From Thunnus maccoyii (taxonomy: Eukaryota > Chordata > Actinopteri > Scombriformes > Scombridae), in contig NC_056551.1 in NCBI RefSeq assembly GCF_910596095.1, positions 15,269,501-15,333,500 of the forward strand: a stretch of 64,000 bases of DNA, read 5' to 3'. A program made the translations under genes and the position numbers. Below are positions 13,801-25,555 of the stretch, one piece after another. The notes beneath the pieces are model-generated. The model was not told the DNA's origin and made no database searches. It saw only the letters and a program-made list of their open reading frames with translations. The first letter of the stretch is position 1. Each line of letters starts with the position of its first letter.

Positions 13801-16800
13801 TCAATTAAAAACTGCTTCTGGAAAGCAATATTAGTCTACAACTTAGAAGAACAGAATAAAACTGTGCTGACCTCCATGGGGATCCACTCTGTAGACCGGG
13901 TCATACTGAGGGTACAAAGAGTTTTGCAGATGAAACTTGGTGTACTGCAGCACCCTCTCAATCACATCCTCAATGTAAACAGCCTTGGGCATGCATGGGG
14001 ATGTCATGATGTTGAGTGCAGTCAGACAAGCATCAGCAGACTTTGTCACCCGCTCCATGATCAGGTCACGCCACAACCGCTCCTCATCCAAGGAATCATT
14101 ACCCTACATATTCCAAAAGCAATTAGTAAAAGAAAAAAAAAAAATCAAACAAATGACACAACTTGCTGAAAAGCTCTTCTCAAAAACTGGGTAAATTAGG
14201 TAAAATAATAAAAGCAGGCTAACAACTTACATGATTCATTAATGTGGAGAGTTTGACACTATCTTGAATGTTCTTCTCCAAGATATTCACAATTTTCACC
14301 AGTTTATCAGATGGAAACTGTGGATCAAACAGATTATTGGTTACTTTCGCAATAACAGATAAATATCAACTGTGAACATGAGTGTAACCATGTGACTCTC
14401 TTACTTTGTTAAAGATGCCCATAGCTTTAATCTTAGCAGAGTCGTTGCCTAGCTCACTCAACTGGTGTTTTCCAAGCAAGAGTTCTTCAGGTATCTCATC
14501 ATCATCTGCGTGAGGGCACAAAGTTATGATGTTGATATTTTTAAACTTATCACTTTGACACATTGAGCTTTGGAAACTGCACCACGTTTCACGTTTACCT
14601 GTGGCAGTGAAGTCCACATCCTCAAGGCTCTCAAGAATGTTGTCCACACTGGCTGTGAATCTCTTAAATGTGGAAGAGTCCAACTTTTCTGTTAAATAAA
14701 TGTAAACAGATTGATTAATAAAAATATAGAGTTCTTATGTTATAACAAAATCAATTAATATTATGATAGAATTCAAAGTGGTAAACCAATACCCTCTAGT
14801 GTCAGCTTGGAGTCGTATGTCTTTCGGTTTTTCTGTTTTTCCTTTTTCTTCAATTTTCTGGCAACTGAATAAAACAAAAACACATTTGTCAAATCTTTTG
14901 ACAGCAACCGTTCAAGCACTGAATATTTGATAGAGAAAGACTTGGTGTAGTACTTTAATTATCCTGGGAATTGGTCTGACTGATCATGAGTTTCAAATAA
15001 CAATAATTTGAACGGCAGCCGTCAGAAACGAGACTCCTAATATGCTTTTGTTGTCCATTTTGTAAAGGTGAAAGGGAGAGAAAATCACTTTGCTTCACAG
15101 AGACATTTAACCTAACCAAAACATTTTTTCTTGTCTGCCCGTGCCTATGCAAAAAAACACTCACCATCACTTAGGCTTGGTGGTGGAGAACTTCCGTCTG
15201 AATCGTCTGAGCTCTTATGGCGGTGATGGCGAGCGTTATGAAAACCTCCGCTTCGACGGTGCTCTCCAGAACCTCTCCTTACTTCCTGTTTCCATGTCTT
15301 GTCGTGATCTTTCTTGTGCCTTTTCCTTGCGTCTGAAACAAAAAGAGCGACGTTAAGAAATTATTTTTTAAAGTTTTTGCTGAGCTTTAAGTGATTAAAT
15401 ACATAAAATATTTCAAACACTTTTTCTTGTGTTTTTGAGTATAATTATACTACTCTGGTGTGTATATATACACTCACACTCTTTGTCGGAGTCGTCTTCA
15501 TCCTCTTCATTTGAGTCCGACTCAGTGTACTTGGGTCTCTTACTGACCATGCTGTGCCTGCGCTTGTTTGTCTCTGTAGGCACAAGAGGTGAGTGAGCTT
15601 TCAGCATAGAAAAATCTAAACTTCAAAAGAAGATCATTTAATGACTGTGATGGTAACTATTCTAGAGACAGCTGTTTTAAGTAAATAAACAAACTCAGCA
15701 AAGTCATATCACACATTTACATCCTCCACAATTCTGTGTACATATTTCATGAGCATGAATGAAATGAAGTAAATCATAAGTAAATCATACCTTTCCCTGA
15801 TCTGTCAAAAGAAGACCAGTTCCTGGACTTGAAGCTGTGTGCATTCCTGCTTTCCTTAATGATCTTTTTTACCTCATCAATACTTAGTTTCTTAAGCACA
15901 ACGACAGGCTTAGCTCCTTTGCTTAGGTTCTCTACCAGTGACACTCTCTGCAGCCTGACCCGGGGTTCGCTCCATTGCTCCACCAATTTGTTTGGACATT
16001 GGGGATCTTTGTCTTTCCCATCTCGTTTAAATTTAGGAATCACAAAGTTCTTCAGACTTCCTGACTTTCCGCCCAGCAGGTATGCGGGGAACTCGATAGG
16101 TTTAGTCTCAAAGGGCTGCTTTTTATACCCGGTTTGGCAGATAACGCGGTCGTCCCCACTTTTCCTCTCTTCCTTTTTTTGGGGGGTTTGAAGGCCGGAA
16201 CTGTCTGTCCTCTGTCGACCATTGAGGTCAGTGGATTTTCTGCTTCCGTCTTGTTTCACTCTAGGGCTTTCAGGTTTAGTATGCCGGTCAGGAGAGTGTT
16301 GGTGTCTGTTGCAGTTTTCCCTTGACAGGATCTTGTGTTTCCTTTCCCTGTCTCTGACTCTCTCTCTGTCTCTATCTCTGTTCTTATTCCTCTCCTTATC
16401 TCTATCTTTGTCCTTATCCCTATCCCTATCTCTGTCTTTATTCCTCTCTTTATCTTTATCTTTGTCCATATCCCTATCCTTATCTCTGTCCTTATTCCTC
16501 TCTTTATCTCTATCTTTCTCCTTATCCCTATCCTTCTCTCTGTCCTTATTCCTCTCTTTATCTCTATCTTTCTCCTTATCCCTATCCTTATCTCTGTCCT
16601 TATTCCTATCTTTATGTCTAACTTTGTCCATGTCCCTTTCTCTGTCCTTATCCATATCCTTTTCTTTATCTCTGTCTTTATCCATATCCTTTTCTTTATC
16701 TCTGTCCTTATCCATATCCTTTTCTTTATCTCTGTCCTTAACCCTATCTCTATCCCTGTCCTTATCCCTATCTCGATCTCTGTCCTTTTCCCTATCTCTA

Positions 16801-19800
16801 TCCCTGCCTTTGTCTTCTCCCTGTCTGGAGATGCGCTCTGCCTTGTTCATGGTTTTGGGAGTTTCAGGTTGGCTGACATGGGTTCTGTGACTGTTGTGGT
16901 TCTTTTCCTCTTTGTGCCGCGTGTCTGAATGTCTGTCGTGTTTCTGCCGTGGTTTGTCTGGTCGTCTGCCATCTGAGTGCACCTTGCTACTCGATCGGTG
17001 CTTAGATTCAAGCCAGCTTTCCTGTTTCTCTTTAGGGGTTTCTGGTTGGACGTCTGGACCAGACTTCCTGGAGTTGTCGGCATGCTGTTTGACAATGCTA
17101 GGTCTGTTCTCGACAATTTTATCCACCTTTCCATCTGTCTTTGACTTTAGGCGCCGCAGGTGGTCCTCGCACAGCTGCCGTGCTTCCAAGACCACCACAG
17201 GCTGTCCTTTCACTCTGCCAGCTTGCTGCAGATCAATACTGACCATCAAAGCAGGCCGACTGGCACCGTTACTTGCAGCGTTCGTCTTCTTGGGTGTCAA
17301 CTTGCTGCCAGTGTTGCCCCCGTGAACAGCAGGTCCGTCGTTAGCCTCAACTCCAGGTTCCTGAGGATATGAGTCTTGCTTCCGTTTCTTCAGTGGCTTA
17401 TCTGCAAAAAAAAAATACTGTAGCTTAGCCTTAATACAAACAGGAACAAACATAGATCATGAAAAAAAATGTAAGAAGGCACAGGGCAAAGGCAGGCACC
17501 CAGAAATTCACCTTTATCCTGGACTTCTTTAGACCATCGCTCTCTCTCACTGACTGACTCGCGTTCTATTCTCTCAAAGTCTGCAAGTGCGTCTATCTCA
17601 GCATCATCAAACACAACCCCACTGACGACTCCAGTCTCCTTGATATTTGGCTGAACAGGAACTTGCTGACAGTTTGCCTGCTCCTCGGAACCTAACTTGT
17701 GTGACAAGTCCTGGGCAGTCCTCGACAACTGATTATTATTATTATTCATCAAATCAGTTTCATGGTCTAGATCTGCACTAGGAGAAGGCTCTCCAGATTC
17801 ATCTGCGTCTGAAGTCCTCACTCGGGCCAGTTTTAAAGTAAGCCTGGCAGAGTCTTTCAGTGGAGAGCTAACAATGTCATACAAGGTGTTTTTGTCCATC
17901 TGCTCATGTTCCTCTTTGCTCCTTTCTCTATGCTTCTTTTTATGGTCAGAAGAGGAGAGGAGCAGGTCAGGTGCTGCACCCAGTGGCACATCGGGGGGAT
18001 GTGACTGCATGATAAGAGGAGGTCTTGACCCTGTGGAAACAAAAAATATAAATATAAAATTTAAGTTAAATTGGACACCAGAGAGTCTTGGCAAATAATG
18101 AATTGTAAAATCTTATTTTTGATTCCACAAAATTAAAATGATTTGATGACTTGTTGCTAAGGCAGCATACATTTTGCAGTCTCTTCGCTCCCAGCAGGGG
18201 AACACACCGACTGTGGTGATTTAACTGGAAACGAGGCGGCCCTCGTGGAGGGATCATTCTCCTGTTGAACACAAGACGTTTATCATCACTTTTAACAGTC
18301 GGCGTGGGCTGAGGTCCAGTTGATGATATCCTTTTTATTCCCTCTAAATTACCTCATTTCCCAGTCTGTGAGCCATGTTCATGTAGTCTTCATCGGAGTC
18401 TGGTCTTGTGTTATGATTGGGGGGGTTACTTGATAGCTGTCCAGAGACCTTGTTGTCATGGATATTTCTGAGACCACCAGCAACTAAAATGGAAAGCAAA
18501 ATAAAATCCTCAGTCAAACTGTTTGCGACAATGACAACAACTGTTCTGAGGGAACAAGGAGGAGAGTTGGAGGCTTCTTGTTTTAGACAGAATGGTCACA
18601 TAATATATTAATCAAGATGGAAAAGCACACAGCAATAACAGACTTGTTTAAAGCCAGCAACAGAAAGAAATGCACACAAAATGAAGATTTGACTATTCTG
18701 TGATAGTCCTTGTATCAAAGTTTGCTATTTGCTGTGATTCCTAGCAGAGGTGTGGCAGGCAGCTATCGATACATTTCTTCTGATTTAACTTTGTACTCAC
18801 CTTGCTGAGTCTGCTGGTGTTGAGAGTAACTGGGTGGACTGTACTGCATATAGTCAGCAGGACTCTGAGGAGTATAGGGACTAGGTATAGGGCTGTTCTG
18901 CTGCGGTACGAACCGATTTCCTGACCCAGACTGCGGGGATGTAAAGCATCTGTAAAGGAGGAAGACATAGTTGTAATCAAAAGTACAGTACAGAAAGTAC
19001 TTCTCTAGCATCTGACAGCATACTGGCACAGCCTTACCCAGAGGGGCTTTGAGGGACAGTGGTTTGCTGATAGTTTGATGCTGGACTCCCATGCACCTGA
19101 TTCTGAGAGATCTTATACTGTTGCATCATCGGCTGCTGCCTTACACCTAGGAAATTAAAAATGGATAGAAAAGTTTGCATTCATACAAACAAAGAGCTGA
19201 ACATACACAACTCTGCAGCACCAAAAACGGAAACTCAGTGATATAGAATTTCAAATCTGTTATCAGCTACACTTGAAAAAGGTAGCTCAGGTTAAACAAA
19301 ATACTCAAAAGTGAAATAGAATAACATCTCCAGTGTCTCAAACATCATCTACTCAATGACAACAATGGGTACTACTTTAAGCTGGTTCCAAGTAATTATA
19401 TTGCATATTAATTTATTACGATACAAAATATGTTTACCAGTTTACTTGGTATACCTGTATAATCTATTACAATCAAATAAATCCTTACTTCCTTTTATCC
19501 ATATTTAACATTGTGTTAGAGATGTGTTGATTCAGTTACATGGTCATTTTTAGACCTTTGTTAGTGGTGTTGTTGTATTGGATTGCATTATATTGAAAGG
19601 TGCGTACTGTAAACTGCAAATGGGGGTGGACGAAACATCAGAAACGCATTTCAATATAATGCTGTCCAACACAACACCACCACTACACACCACTATAATT
19701 GGACATGCAGTAGTATGATATGCAATAATTAGTATGATAATGGTATCAATAATCTCATAATCATATTATACTGTGATGTCCTTCACAACAACACTCAAAC

Positions 19801-22599
19801 CGCTGTTACTGTATTTCAACTTTAATCTTGTATACTTATAAATCATTCTGACAGTAAAACGTATCACCACAAAAGCTATTAGGAAGTCAGAGCGATGAAG
19901 GAGGAGGTTAGAGCTGCAGGAAAATGGTGAGGGTTTAACAGGGTGCAGGTTTATGTACACACTGTCTGACGACAAGTATGCACTGAGCAGATCTTTGGAG
20001 AAGCATTTCACTGGGTCAGAAACACTATGTTCCGACTGCTGGCCAAAACAGCACAAATAATGATAAGCCTTCATGAGACTCATGCATCAGTGTTAATAAA
20101 AGATTCTTGATCTGAGTGTGTGGTCATTATCACAAACACTTGTGGTTTCTTTTTTCTGACTACATGCTCATCTTGCAACTGCCAGCACCCCTAACTAGAG
20201 TACACGCTGTGAGCAAAGCTTTTTGTTCCCCTTTTTTCTCTTTGGCACAAATAATGATTCAGTATGCAAGTGTGTATGCATACTGTATGTGCTTATTACC
20301 TGTAATTGCAAGCTATTGCAGCTGCTCATAAAACTAGAGGGATTTCCTGAACTAAGGTTAAAAAGATAACTATACAGTTGTTTATGGCAATTAGTGATAT
20401 CCTTGTTGATGACAAAACAAATGCAGCTAAGCTTTTAAAATACATGTTTGGATTTCATGTCATAGAGACCATGTTAAAATATTTTTCTGTGACACTCGCT
20501 ACTCCAAAATTCACACTGACGCTGGAAGGTGCATTTTTTCACTTAATGCAAAGCTAGGCTAACCGCTTCTGCTGGTCCTCTATCTTTAAGCTAAGCTAGG
20601 CTAAATTTGTGCAGAGTGACAACACACTTATCTGTATTTAGTGCATTGCTCTTTATCTCTTGTAACAAAACAAAATAACTTCCAATACTGACCAATTAAC
20701 TAGCCCTACTGCGCATAAGAAACTTTGAAATAGTCACCTAACAGTCCTTACAAACCTCTGAGTCATGCCAAAGAGTAAACAACACAACTGCTGTCATATC
20801 AGGGAAATTACAAGTGAAACTAATAACATAAATGATGGTTCATTTCCAATAATGATTGCAAAACAATGCAGCAATGATAATGTTACTGGGTACACCTGTG
20901 TTTCACAGGTCTGTTCAACTTTACTTTCCAGCCCTCAGTTTGGGAACCACTAGTGTAGTGAAACTAGGCAAAATAAGTGCATTTGACCCAGGAAATGCTC
21001 AGGTGAATAATTAGTAACAGTGGCAACCAAGCATATAGTCACAGAGAGAGCATGCACTGAGCTCAACTGCAGACGACTCAATGTCTCCTCCTTACCACCC
21101 CAAACCTTGTACTGGGTTGTCATACTTTTGTCCCTGAAGATTTGGGGGTGTCTGGACAGCAAGGTTTGAAGAAGCATTGGCATATCACCCTCGGGTTCAT
21201 CATTCCCCAAGTTGTCCTTCAACTCTCTAGAGAGAAAACAAAAGAATAGTCCTCAGTTATATTGCAGGCAATAGCTACCCACTGGCACTGCAGTCTACTT
21301 CCTTCCAATCTCAGTTGGCATTTTAAGTGCAGCTTAGACTAGCCCTTCATGATTCTGACAAATCCGAGCATGGGTTGACCTATCTATCTATCCTAGATTC
21401 AATGGTGATTATTTAAATTGAAACAGCAATGCCCAACTTCACTTTTAAGTAAACAGTGATGTTATTACAGTGAAACAGCAATGCATAATGCATTTCCAAT
21501 AACACTACTAACAACCACATTGACGTAACAATTACTTATTTCCCAATTAAAACTCATATAAGAGTTAACACGCCTTTAAAAAACCGTCTGCAGTAGCTAC
21601 TGGCAAACTTTCCTCTCTTCAATAGGTAGTGGAGCAGGCTGTGAAAGACTGGTGAGTGGTACTTACATGTGTTCAGTGGAGACCTGGTTAAGGCTATGTG
21701 CCAGCTGAGTCACCAGATTCTCGTCCCGACACACCAGCAGGTTGCTGACCTCTTCAGAGATCCTTCCATTGTAGAGCAGACTCTTAGCAGTGGTGGCAGG
21801 GAGAGGAGAAGGCAAGGGCAGCTGGTTCAACACTAAAGGAATGATGGAAAGACAATTTATCTTGGTAGGGAAATCAGAGGAAGCAAGATTGTAAAGAATA
21901 ATAACATTAAACTGTTTTGAAAAATGTAAGGATGTGAATTTCTTTGTGACGGTGCAGATTAAAAAATGAACATTTTCAAAAAAAATGGATTCAAACTCAG
22001 AATACATCCTGTTTTGGTGTCCACAATATTTCAGACCAGAAGAAACATTTTGTGGGCCTCAGAATACATGCCAAAGTTATACATGATAAAGAATATGCTG
22101 TAACAGTATAATTAACATGCTGTCTATCCTTTTATCAAAAGGCCTGAAAATTATAGTGATATCAGAGTGACGAAAGGTCCACCAATCTTTGTACATGAAG
22201 TTACCCCTTTATTAGATACACTTTTACATTCTAATGCTATCCAGTGCAATTGTCCTGCAGTAAATCATATATTCACAAAGTGTATAATTACACAGAAATT
22301 TAGGCCTACAACTTCCCATCTTTTCGAAACATTAGCTGCTTCAACCCTGTCTGCCCTGAAATCACTAGTAGTAAGAAGCATCACAATTACCAGTATGTAG
22401 CCCCTGGTACAACTACAAAGCCAATCAAATTCGGCCTGCTTAGCAGTCAAGTATTCCTTGGACTTGCCACATCTTGGTTTGAATGTTAGTGTTTAGGCTG
22501 TGTGAACAACATTGGAGAGATGATGTTGCACTTACAGTCTGTCAGGCTAGCAATTCCAGCAAGAGTAGTGATGGGAACATGAGGCATATCACCATTCAT
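3151..22599 (-). CDS. nipbl: nipbl: Nipped-B-like cohesin loader (SCC2), 46 coding exons, 2,747 aa
   Basis: NIPBL forms the cohesin loader with MAU2/SCC4, acts in the nucleus and stimulates cohesin ATPase for loading and loop extrusion. The start MNGDMPHVPITTLAGIASL (ATG 22599-22597) and the end (KESDIIYKKI...LRALYAAKEGTKS, TAA at 3153-3151) match vertebrate NIPBL. All 46 exons have AG/GT boundaries in matching phase and sum to 8,244 bases, exactly 2,748 codons; human NIPBL has 2,804 residues. Order: MAU2-binding N terminus (about 1-100); Gln/Ser/Pro-rich region (about 120-280); NLS KKRKQ near 458; a mixed-charge K/R-D/E tract (653-808); two PVVVL motifs (521-525, 952-956); HEAT solenoid from about 1,100 to 2,400; then an acidic, poly-Ser and poly-Lys linker and a conserved tail. 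Teleosts keep two copies, nipbla and nipblb; I cannot say which this is. Exons are listed in the block entries. Confidence 0.96.
4852..5010 (-). repeat. nipbl: In-frame trinucleotide runs in nipbl exon 43 (poly-Ser, poly-Lys)
   Basis: The plus strand shows CTG/CTA triplets at about 4853-4905 and CTT triplets at about 4974-5003. On the coding strand these are AGC/AGT and AAG codons. They give a Ser tract flanked by acidic residues and a Lys tract in the linker between the VSGSNLLQSFKE block and the NPLLDFASASQGILLLL block. Human NIPBL has a shorter mixed KRKERKSS...DSDSDSED linker at this place. Both runs also open spurious antisense frames of Leu or Ser/Cys, which should not be annotated. Confidence 0.88.
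5514..5639 (-). other. Unexplained short open frame in nipbl intron between exons 41 and 42
   Basis: Within this 377-bp intron the minus strand stays open over about 40 codons (reading KVGPKINLFIR, then HGMKKLGVFELIELMRLC) and ends in TAG near 5514. The composition looks protein-like (amphipathic, mixed Leu/Ile with Lys/Arg) but I recognise no family. A usable acceptor (TCTCAAAG) and donor (GTGGCA) are both poor, so it is not supported as a nipbl exon. It could be a transposon fragment or chance. Confidence 0.2.
10482..15573 (-). other. nipbl: nipbl coding exons 10-25 (start of HEAT solenoid)
   Basis: Exons in order of translation: 10, 15573-15478; 11, 15332-15165; 12, 14864-14793; 13, 14688-14599; 14, 14505-14405; 15, 14317-14231; 16, 14103-13872; 17, 12894-12743; 18, 12638-12558; 19, 12420-12320; 20, 11856-11727; 21, 11628-11546; 22, 11382-11250; 23, 11140-10997; 24, 10898-10812; 25, 10693-10482. 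Conserved blocks include STFKRFTASVDNILESLED, DEIPEELLLGKHQL, ERLWRDLIMERVTKSADACL, TKFHLQN, CSTHKQKVVVMLYNKVCDIV, SRYEKHRQLILEEIFTSLAR, GSKQGEEDYRPLFENFV and ALLDYLDENIETD. Exon 10 ends on one base (T) giving a Tyr codon across the junction. Intron 16 (12895-13871) is AT-rich and contains repeat-like sequence but no exon. Confidence 0.93.
11935..12290. repeat. Probable dispersed repeat in nipbl intron 19
   Basis: The intron between exons 19 and 20 (11857-12319) holds a block starting AAAGATCCCCTCCAGACATG that lacks any open frame in keeping with nipbl. It resembles a short interspersed sequence I recall from other percomorph genomes. No second copy lies in this window, so the call rests on memory and on its departure from neighbouring AT-rich intron sequence. 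Confidence 0.4.
15791..17401 (-). other. nipbl: nipbl coding exon 9 (1,611 bp): NLS, PVVVL motifs and mixed-charge repeat
   Basis: This single exon encodes residues 454-990. It opens with the conserved KPLKKRKQDSYPQE nuclear-localisation block, then MVSIDLQQAGRV, then a PVVVL motif (17187-17201). Two QPETPK/PETPK units recall the repeated PETPK units of human NIPBL. Residues 653-808 (16338-16805) are almost entirely alternating K/R and D/E. The exon closes with FPAYLLGGKSGSLKNFVIPK and NLSKGAKPVVVLKKLS, the conserved HP1-binding PxVxL region (15894-15908). The antisense strand of the charged tract is open for 222 codons of Leu/Ser, which is an artefact of the repeat. Confidence 0.93.
16338..16805 (-). 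repeat. nipbl: In-frame K/R-D/E hexanucleotide-like repeat within nipbl exon 9
   Basis: About 470 bp of degenerate tandem repeat, read as GAT/GAC or GAG alternating with AAG/AGA/AGG. It is translated as units such as DKDRDKEKDMDKDRDKEKDMDK and DRDKERNKDR. A 30-bp higher-order unit (DRDKEKDMDK) occurs three times near 16640-16740, and a longer unit ending DKERNKD recurs near 16440, 16500 and 16560. Human NIPBL has charged low-complexity sequence here but, from memory, no comparable run of strict alternation. The length is likely to vary among individuals or species by replication slippage. Confidence 0.9.
17512..22599 (-). other. nipbl: nipbl coding exons 1-8 (N terminus, MAU2-binding and low-complexity region)
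   Basis: Exon coordinates on the minus strand, in order of translation: 1, 22599-22536; 2, 21832-21667; 3, 21226-21096; 4, 19146-19038; 5, 18949-18801; 6, 18483-18353; 7, 18261-18171; 8, 18030-17512. Exons 1-3 encode the MAU2-binding segment, with LNQLPLPSPLPATT, SLNQVSTEHIELKDNL and NDEPEGDMPMLLQ all strongly conserved. Exon 6 contains GGLRNIHDNKVSG and exon 7 SPQSVCSPAGSE, both near-identical to human. Exon 8 contains the YDIVSSP...RLTLKLARVR and EIDALADFERIERES blocks. Exon 1 begins one base before the ATG at an acceptor, so the 5' UTR is spliced on from upstream. Intron 3 (19147-21095) is the longest within this block and carries a foldback repeat. Confidence 0.93.
19562..19685. repeat. 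Foldback (MITE-like) element in nipbl intron 3
   Basis: Arms 19562-19602 and 19646-19685 are inverted copies of about 40 bp with few mismatches; each contains the ATTGCATTATATTGAAA-type core. They enclose a roughly 43-bp loop that has no coding content. The structure is that of a small non-autonomous DNA element; transcribed within the nipbl pre-mRNA it would form a long hairpin. Confidence 0.7.
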
Positions 22600-24059
22600 G
22601 CTGAAGATGAGGTCAAGAGGTCGTGGCAATGCACAGGCTGCTCAAAATCACCAATCTCTTCCTATTCCTCACATGTCCAAAATTCTGCAGAGACAAAAAA
22701 AAGTGGCAACAAACACTATTACAGCACTGTTAACAAGGTTGGATGCCATTACAAGCAACACTGTTCTTACAATTATTCATATTGAGGGATGGTCAAATAT
22801 TTTCCATATATCTACAGTGTACTTCTTCTGGATTGGGGATTTAAAACTGTGTCAGCTCATGAGTGTGCATTATTACAGTGCCAACATAACTGCACTTCTG
22901 AGGCAGACAGTTTATGAAGGCCTTATAGCAAGGCTGCTTTGCTTGGGCATGTCTTTGGGTGTTATTGATTCATGCAGCTTCTGTTAACCAGCAGATCCTG
23001 ATGCTCAAACCATTATGTTCCCATTTTTGGCCCTTTTTGTCCTGTATAAATATACACCTACAGTGTGTGCATTTTTTATAGATGTGATATTTCAACCTGC
23101 TGAAGTCGAACATGCGATGGCTGCTAAAACATACAAAAATCAGATATTCTAGCTCTCATGCGAATACAGTGTGTCGTGCATTGCAATTAGACCCGGGTAG
23201 CGACAAATCTAACGCTAACTGCTGACATTAATCCTCTAACAGTAATGATAAAACGTTACTATAATTATGTCTCTCTGTGTGTTTATGTCTATACATCTCT
23301 TAACCTCTAACGTTAGCTTGTCTGTGGTTTTATTTTCGTTTTCGCAGCTGAAGCTAACTAAACAAAAAACAAAGGCAATTCAAACAAACATGGTTATAAC
23401 TGAAATTCTTTCTTTTGTTAGAGTGTCAGTTAAGGTTTCCGGGGCTCTGCAAAACACACAACAGCGACATTATCGTTAGCTCATCTTGACACTAGATGCT
23501 GACTGTATTATAACTCAGTTATTATTATTTTTGGCGTTGTAGGCACTTGCTAAGAAGACGAGCAACATAAAGACGTCTGTGAAAGTGACTACAATCAACT
23601 CGGGATTAGCCGGCTAGCAACAACTGGAAATGTAGCCATGCTAGCTGGCTAGGTATAACGCTAGGTTAACTGGAAGTTGCCGAAGCTAGCATCACCGGGA
23701 GTGCATCAAAGCCAGTTAGCCGTTTGTTGCTCACTCTGAGACGCTCCTTTTTAGCATTCGGGTCGTGTATGGGTTTAGATTTTCACCTCACACTTGCTGT
23801 GGCCTCCGTCGACGCACCTCTAGCTCACAAAGTGGACCTCGGACTTGCCTAAGGAAGCGTAACCCCGACCCGACGCCAGGGAGGCAGGGGTACAAAGCAA
23901 AGACCCCATCACAAATCAAGAATTATCCACTCCCCCCTCCCACTGACTGTTAACGTTCACCAACGGCTGCCTGTGTGCCTGACAACGCGGAGAGACTCGG
24001 GAGGTAAACTAATTTGTCTGAAAAGCGGTTGTTATTGTTGAATCTGCTGGCTTATTTAC

Positions 24060-24480
24060 CTCAGGATGTGATGAGAAAGAAGTGGTTCTGGTGGAGGAGG
24101 AGGAGGAGGACGAGGAGGAGGAGGAGGAGGGGGAGGGGTAGGATGGCAGCTGGAGCAGGAGAAGAGTCTCTAGCTCCCTCTCCGTCCCACGGTTCAAACA
24201 GCTCCTCCGAGTAAACAGCTAGCACAACGGCAGTAATCCCCGTCAGGGGGACTGGGGGGTTTTCATCTTTCCCACGGCGAGCATCTCTGCTGGGAGGGAG
24301 AGAGGGGGGGAGCATCCCCTCAAACCGGCCTTTTCATACGATTATCCCCAGACAACGTTAAACGTTTGAGGTTGCGGGTACTAATTAATTTTCGAGAGAA
24401 CCGGAGAAAAGAGGAAAAAAGGAGGGTCCACGGTCCAATCCCCTCTCTGTCTCTCTTTCAAAATGCCGACCGGAAGAATC
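24060..24480 (-). promoter_or_regulatory. nipbl: Putative nipbl non-coding first exon and promoter
   Basis: nipbl coding exon 1 starts one base before its ATG at an acceptor, so a separate 5' UTR exon is required. On the minus strand a good donor (CTGAG then GTAAAT) lies with its exon edge at 24060. Upstream of it the sequence is GC-richer, has CpGs, pyrimidine/purine runs and no TATA box, as expected for a housekeeping promoter. A GAG/CTC triplet run (about 24091-24140) would fall in the 5' UTR. The transcription start was not determined, so the right edge is a guess. GCTAGC/GTTAGC words cluster on the intron side at 23200-23730. Confidence 0.4.
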
Positions 24481-25316
24481 GTTAAAAGGAATAACTCCCT
24501 CAACCGGTGAGGAGTCAAATCATAGCCTATCAAACGATTGTGACCCTAATAGGTAACCGACTGAGTCCCGTCTGCACCCCCACAACCCGGCGAGGACCTC
24601 GGGGATCTTTGTATGGGATCGCGGTGCTGGTTTTGTAGGTGGTTTTCCTACAGTTTTTCGTAGATAAGATTTATATACGGAAATAATTAAATTCAGTAAA
24701 TGACAAAAGAGATACGTGGCATGTAGGTCTGTGATGTTTACATCTGGTTTTGGAGCTCTAACTAGCAAAACTAAAAGTCCAGCCTTTCCCTCGTTGTTCT
24801 GCACTAGCTAACTAAGGTGAATCTAGTCATTTCCATCACAAAGTGTTGAGTTATATGATTTTTTTCTCCTAATCAGGTGTCATTCACTTTTTAAAAATCT
24901 GTCTTGTCTGTTTAAATGAGGAATGATGTAGGCTTGACATCACAACAAACACATGTACAATTAGCCAATCAGCTGCCTCCCCACTAAAACGTCCCACTTC
25001 CAACAAAACAGAAAGATTACCTGCGAAGTCTCTATCCTCTTTTGTCCTCTCACATGCTCCGAAGTCATCGGAGGAGAATCACTGAGCTTGAGTGTGCATT
25101 CGTGTATTAAAACATTCATAAAGTATCTAAAAAACTTCATCTGCATTAAAGTGAATTCAATAAACGTCAGCTTGAGAGACACTCAATTTTATAAGTAGGT
25201 TTTAGTCTCCCTCTTGTGGAGAAACATAAAACGTTTTTGCAGACAAAAGCAAACTTTTGCTGTCTCTTGCCCCCTTTCTTGTCTTCTAGCCTCCTAGTGT
25301 GACTTAAGTGTTGTCT

Positions 25317-25555
25317 TTTCCTGGTTTTAAAGTAAAATGATGTAATTTTCTGAATTTACCAGACTGTTCTAGCTGTTCTATTATTTGTCTTTACCAACTT
25401 AGTCATTATATCCACATTACTGATGATTATTTTATCAAAAGTCTCATTGTGTAAATATGTTGTGAAAGCACCAATAGTCATCACTACAATATTGTTGCAA
25501 GATCCATATCAAAGTATTTGGTCAAAAATATATAGTGATATTTGATTTTGTCAGC
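25317..25555 (+). mobile_element. Partial copy of a DNA-transposon-like repeat (same family as 45752-46773)
   Basis: This segment matches the element near 46 kb base for base over most of its length. Shared landmarks are TGTCTTTWCCTGGTTTTAAA, GTAAAATGATGTAATTTTCT, CTATTATTTG and GTGAAAGCACCAATAGTCAT. The left terminal repeat is missing and the right end is degraded. It preserves the join between CTGGTTTTAAA and GTAAAATGATG that is interrupted in the 46-kb copy, and so serves as the empty-site reference. Confidence 0.8.

Noticed and set aside
16222..16890. 222-codon plus-strand frame of Leu/Ser repeats, and a parallel 197-codon frame
   Set aside because: Both are antisense shadows of the K/R-D/E tract in nipbl exon 9; no splice context or start fits.
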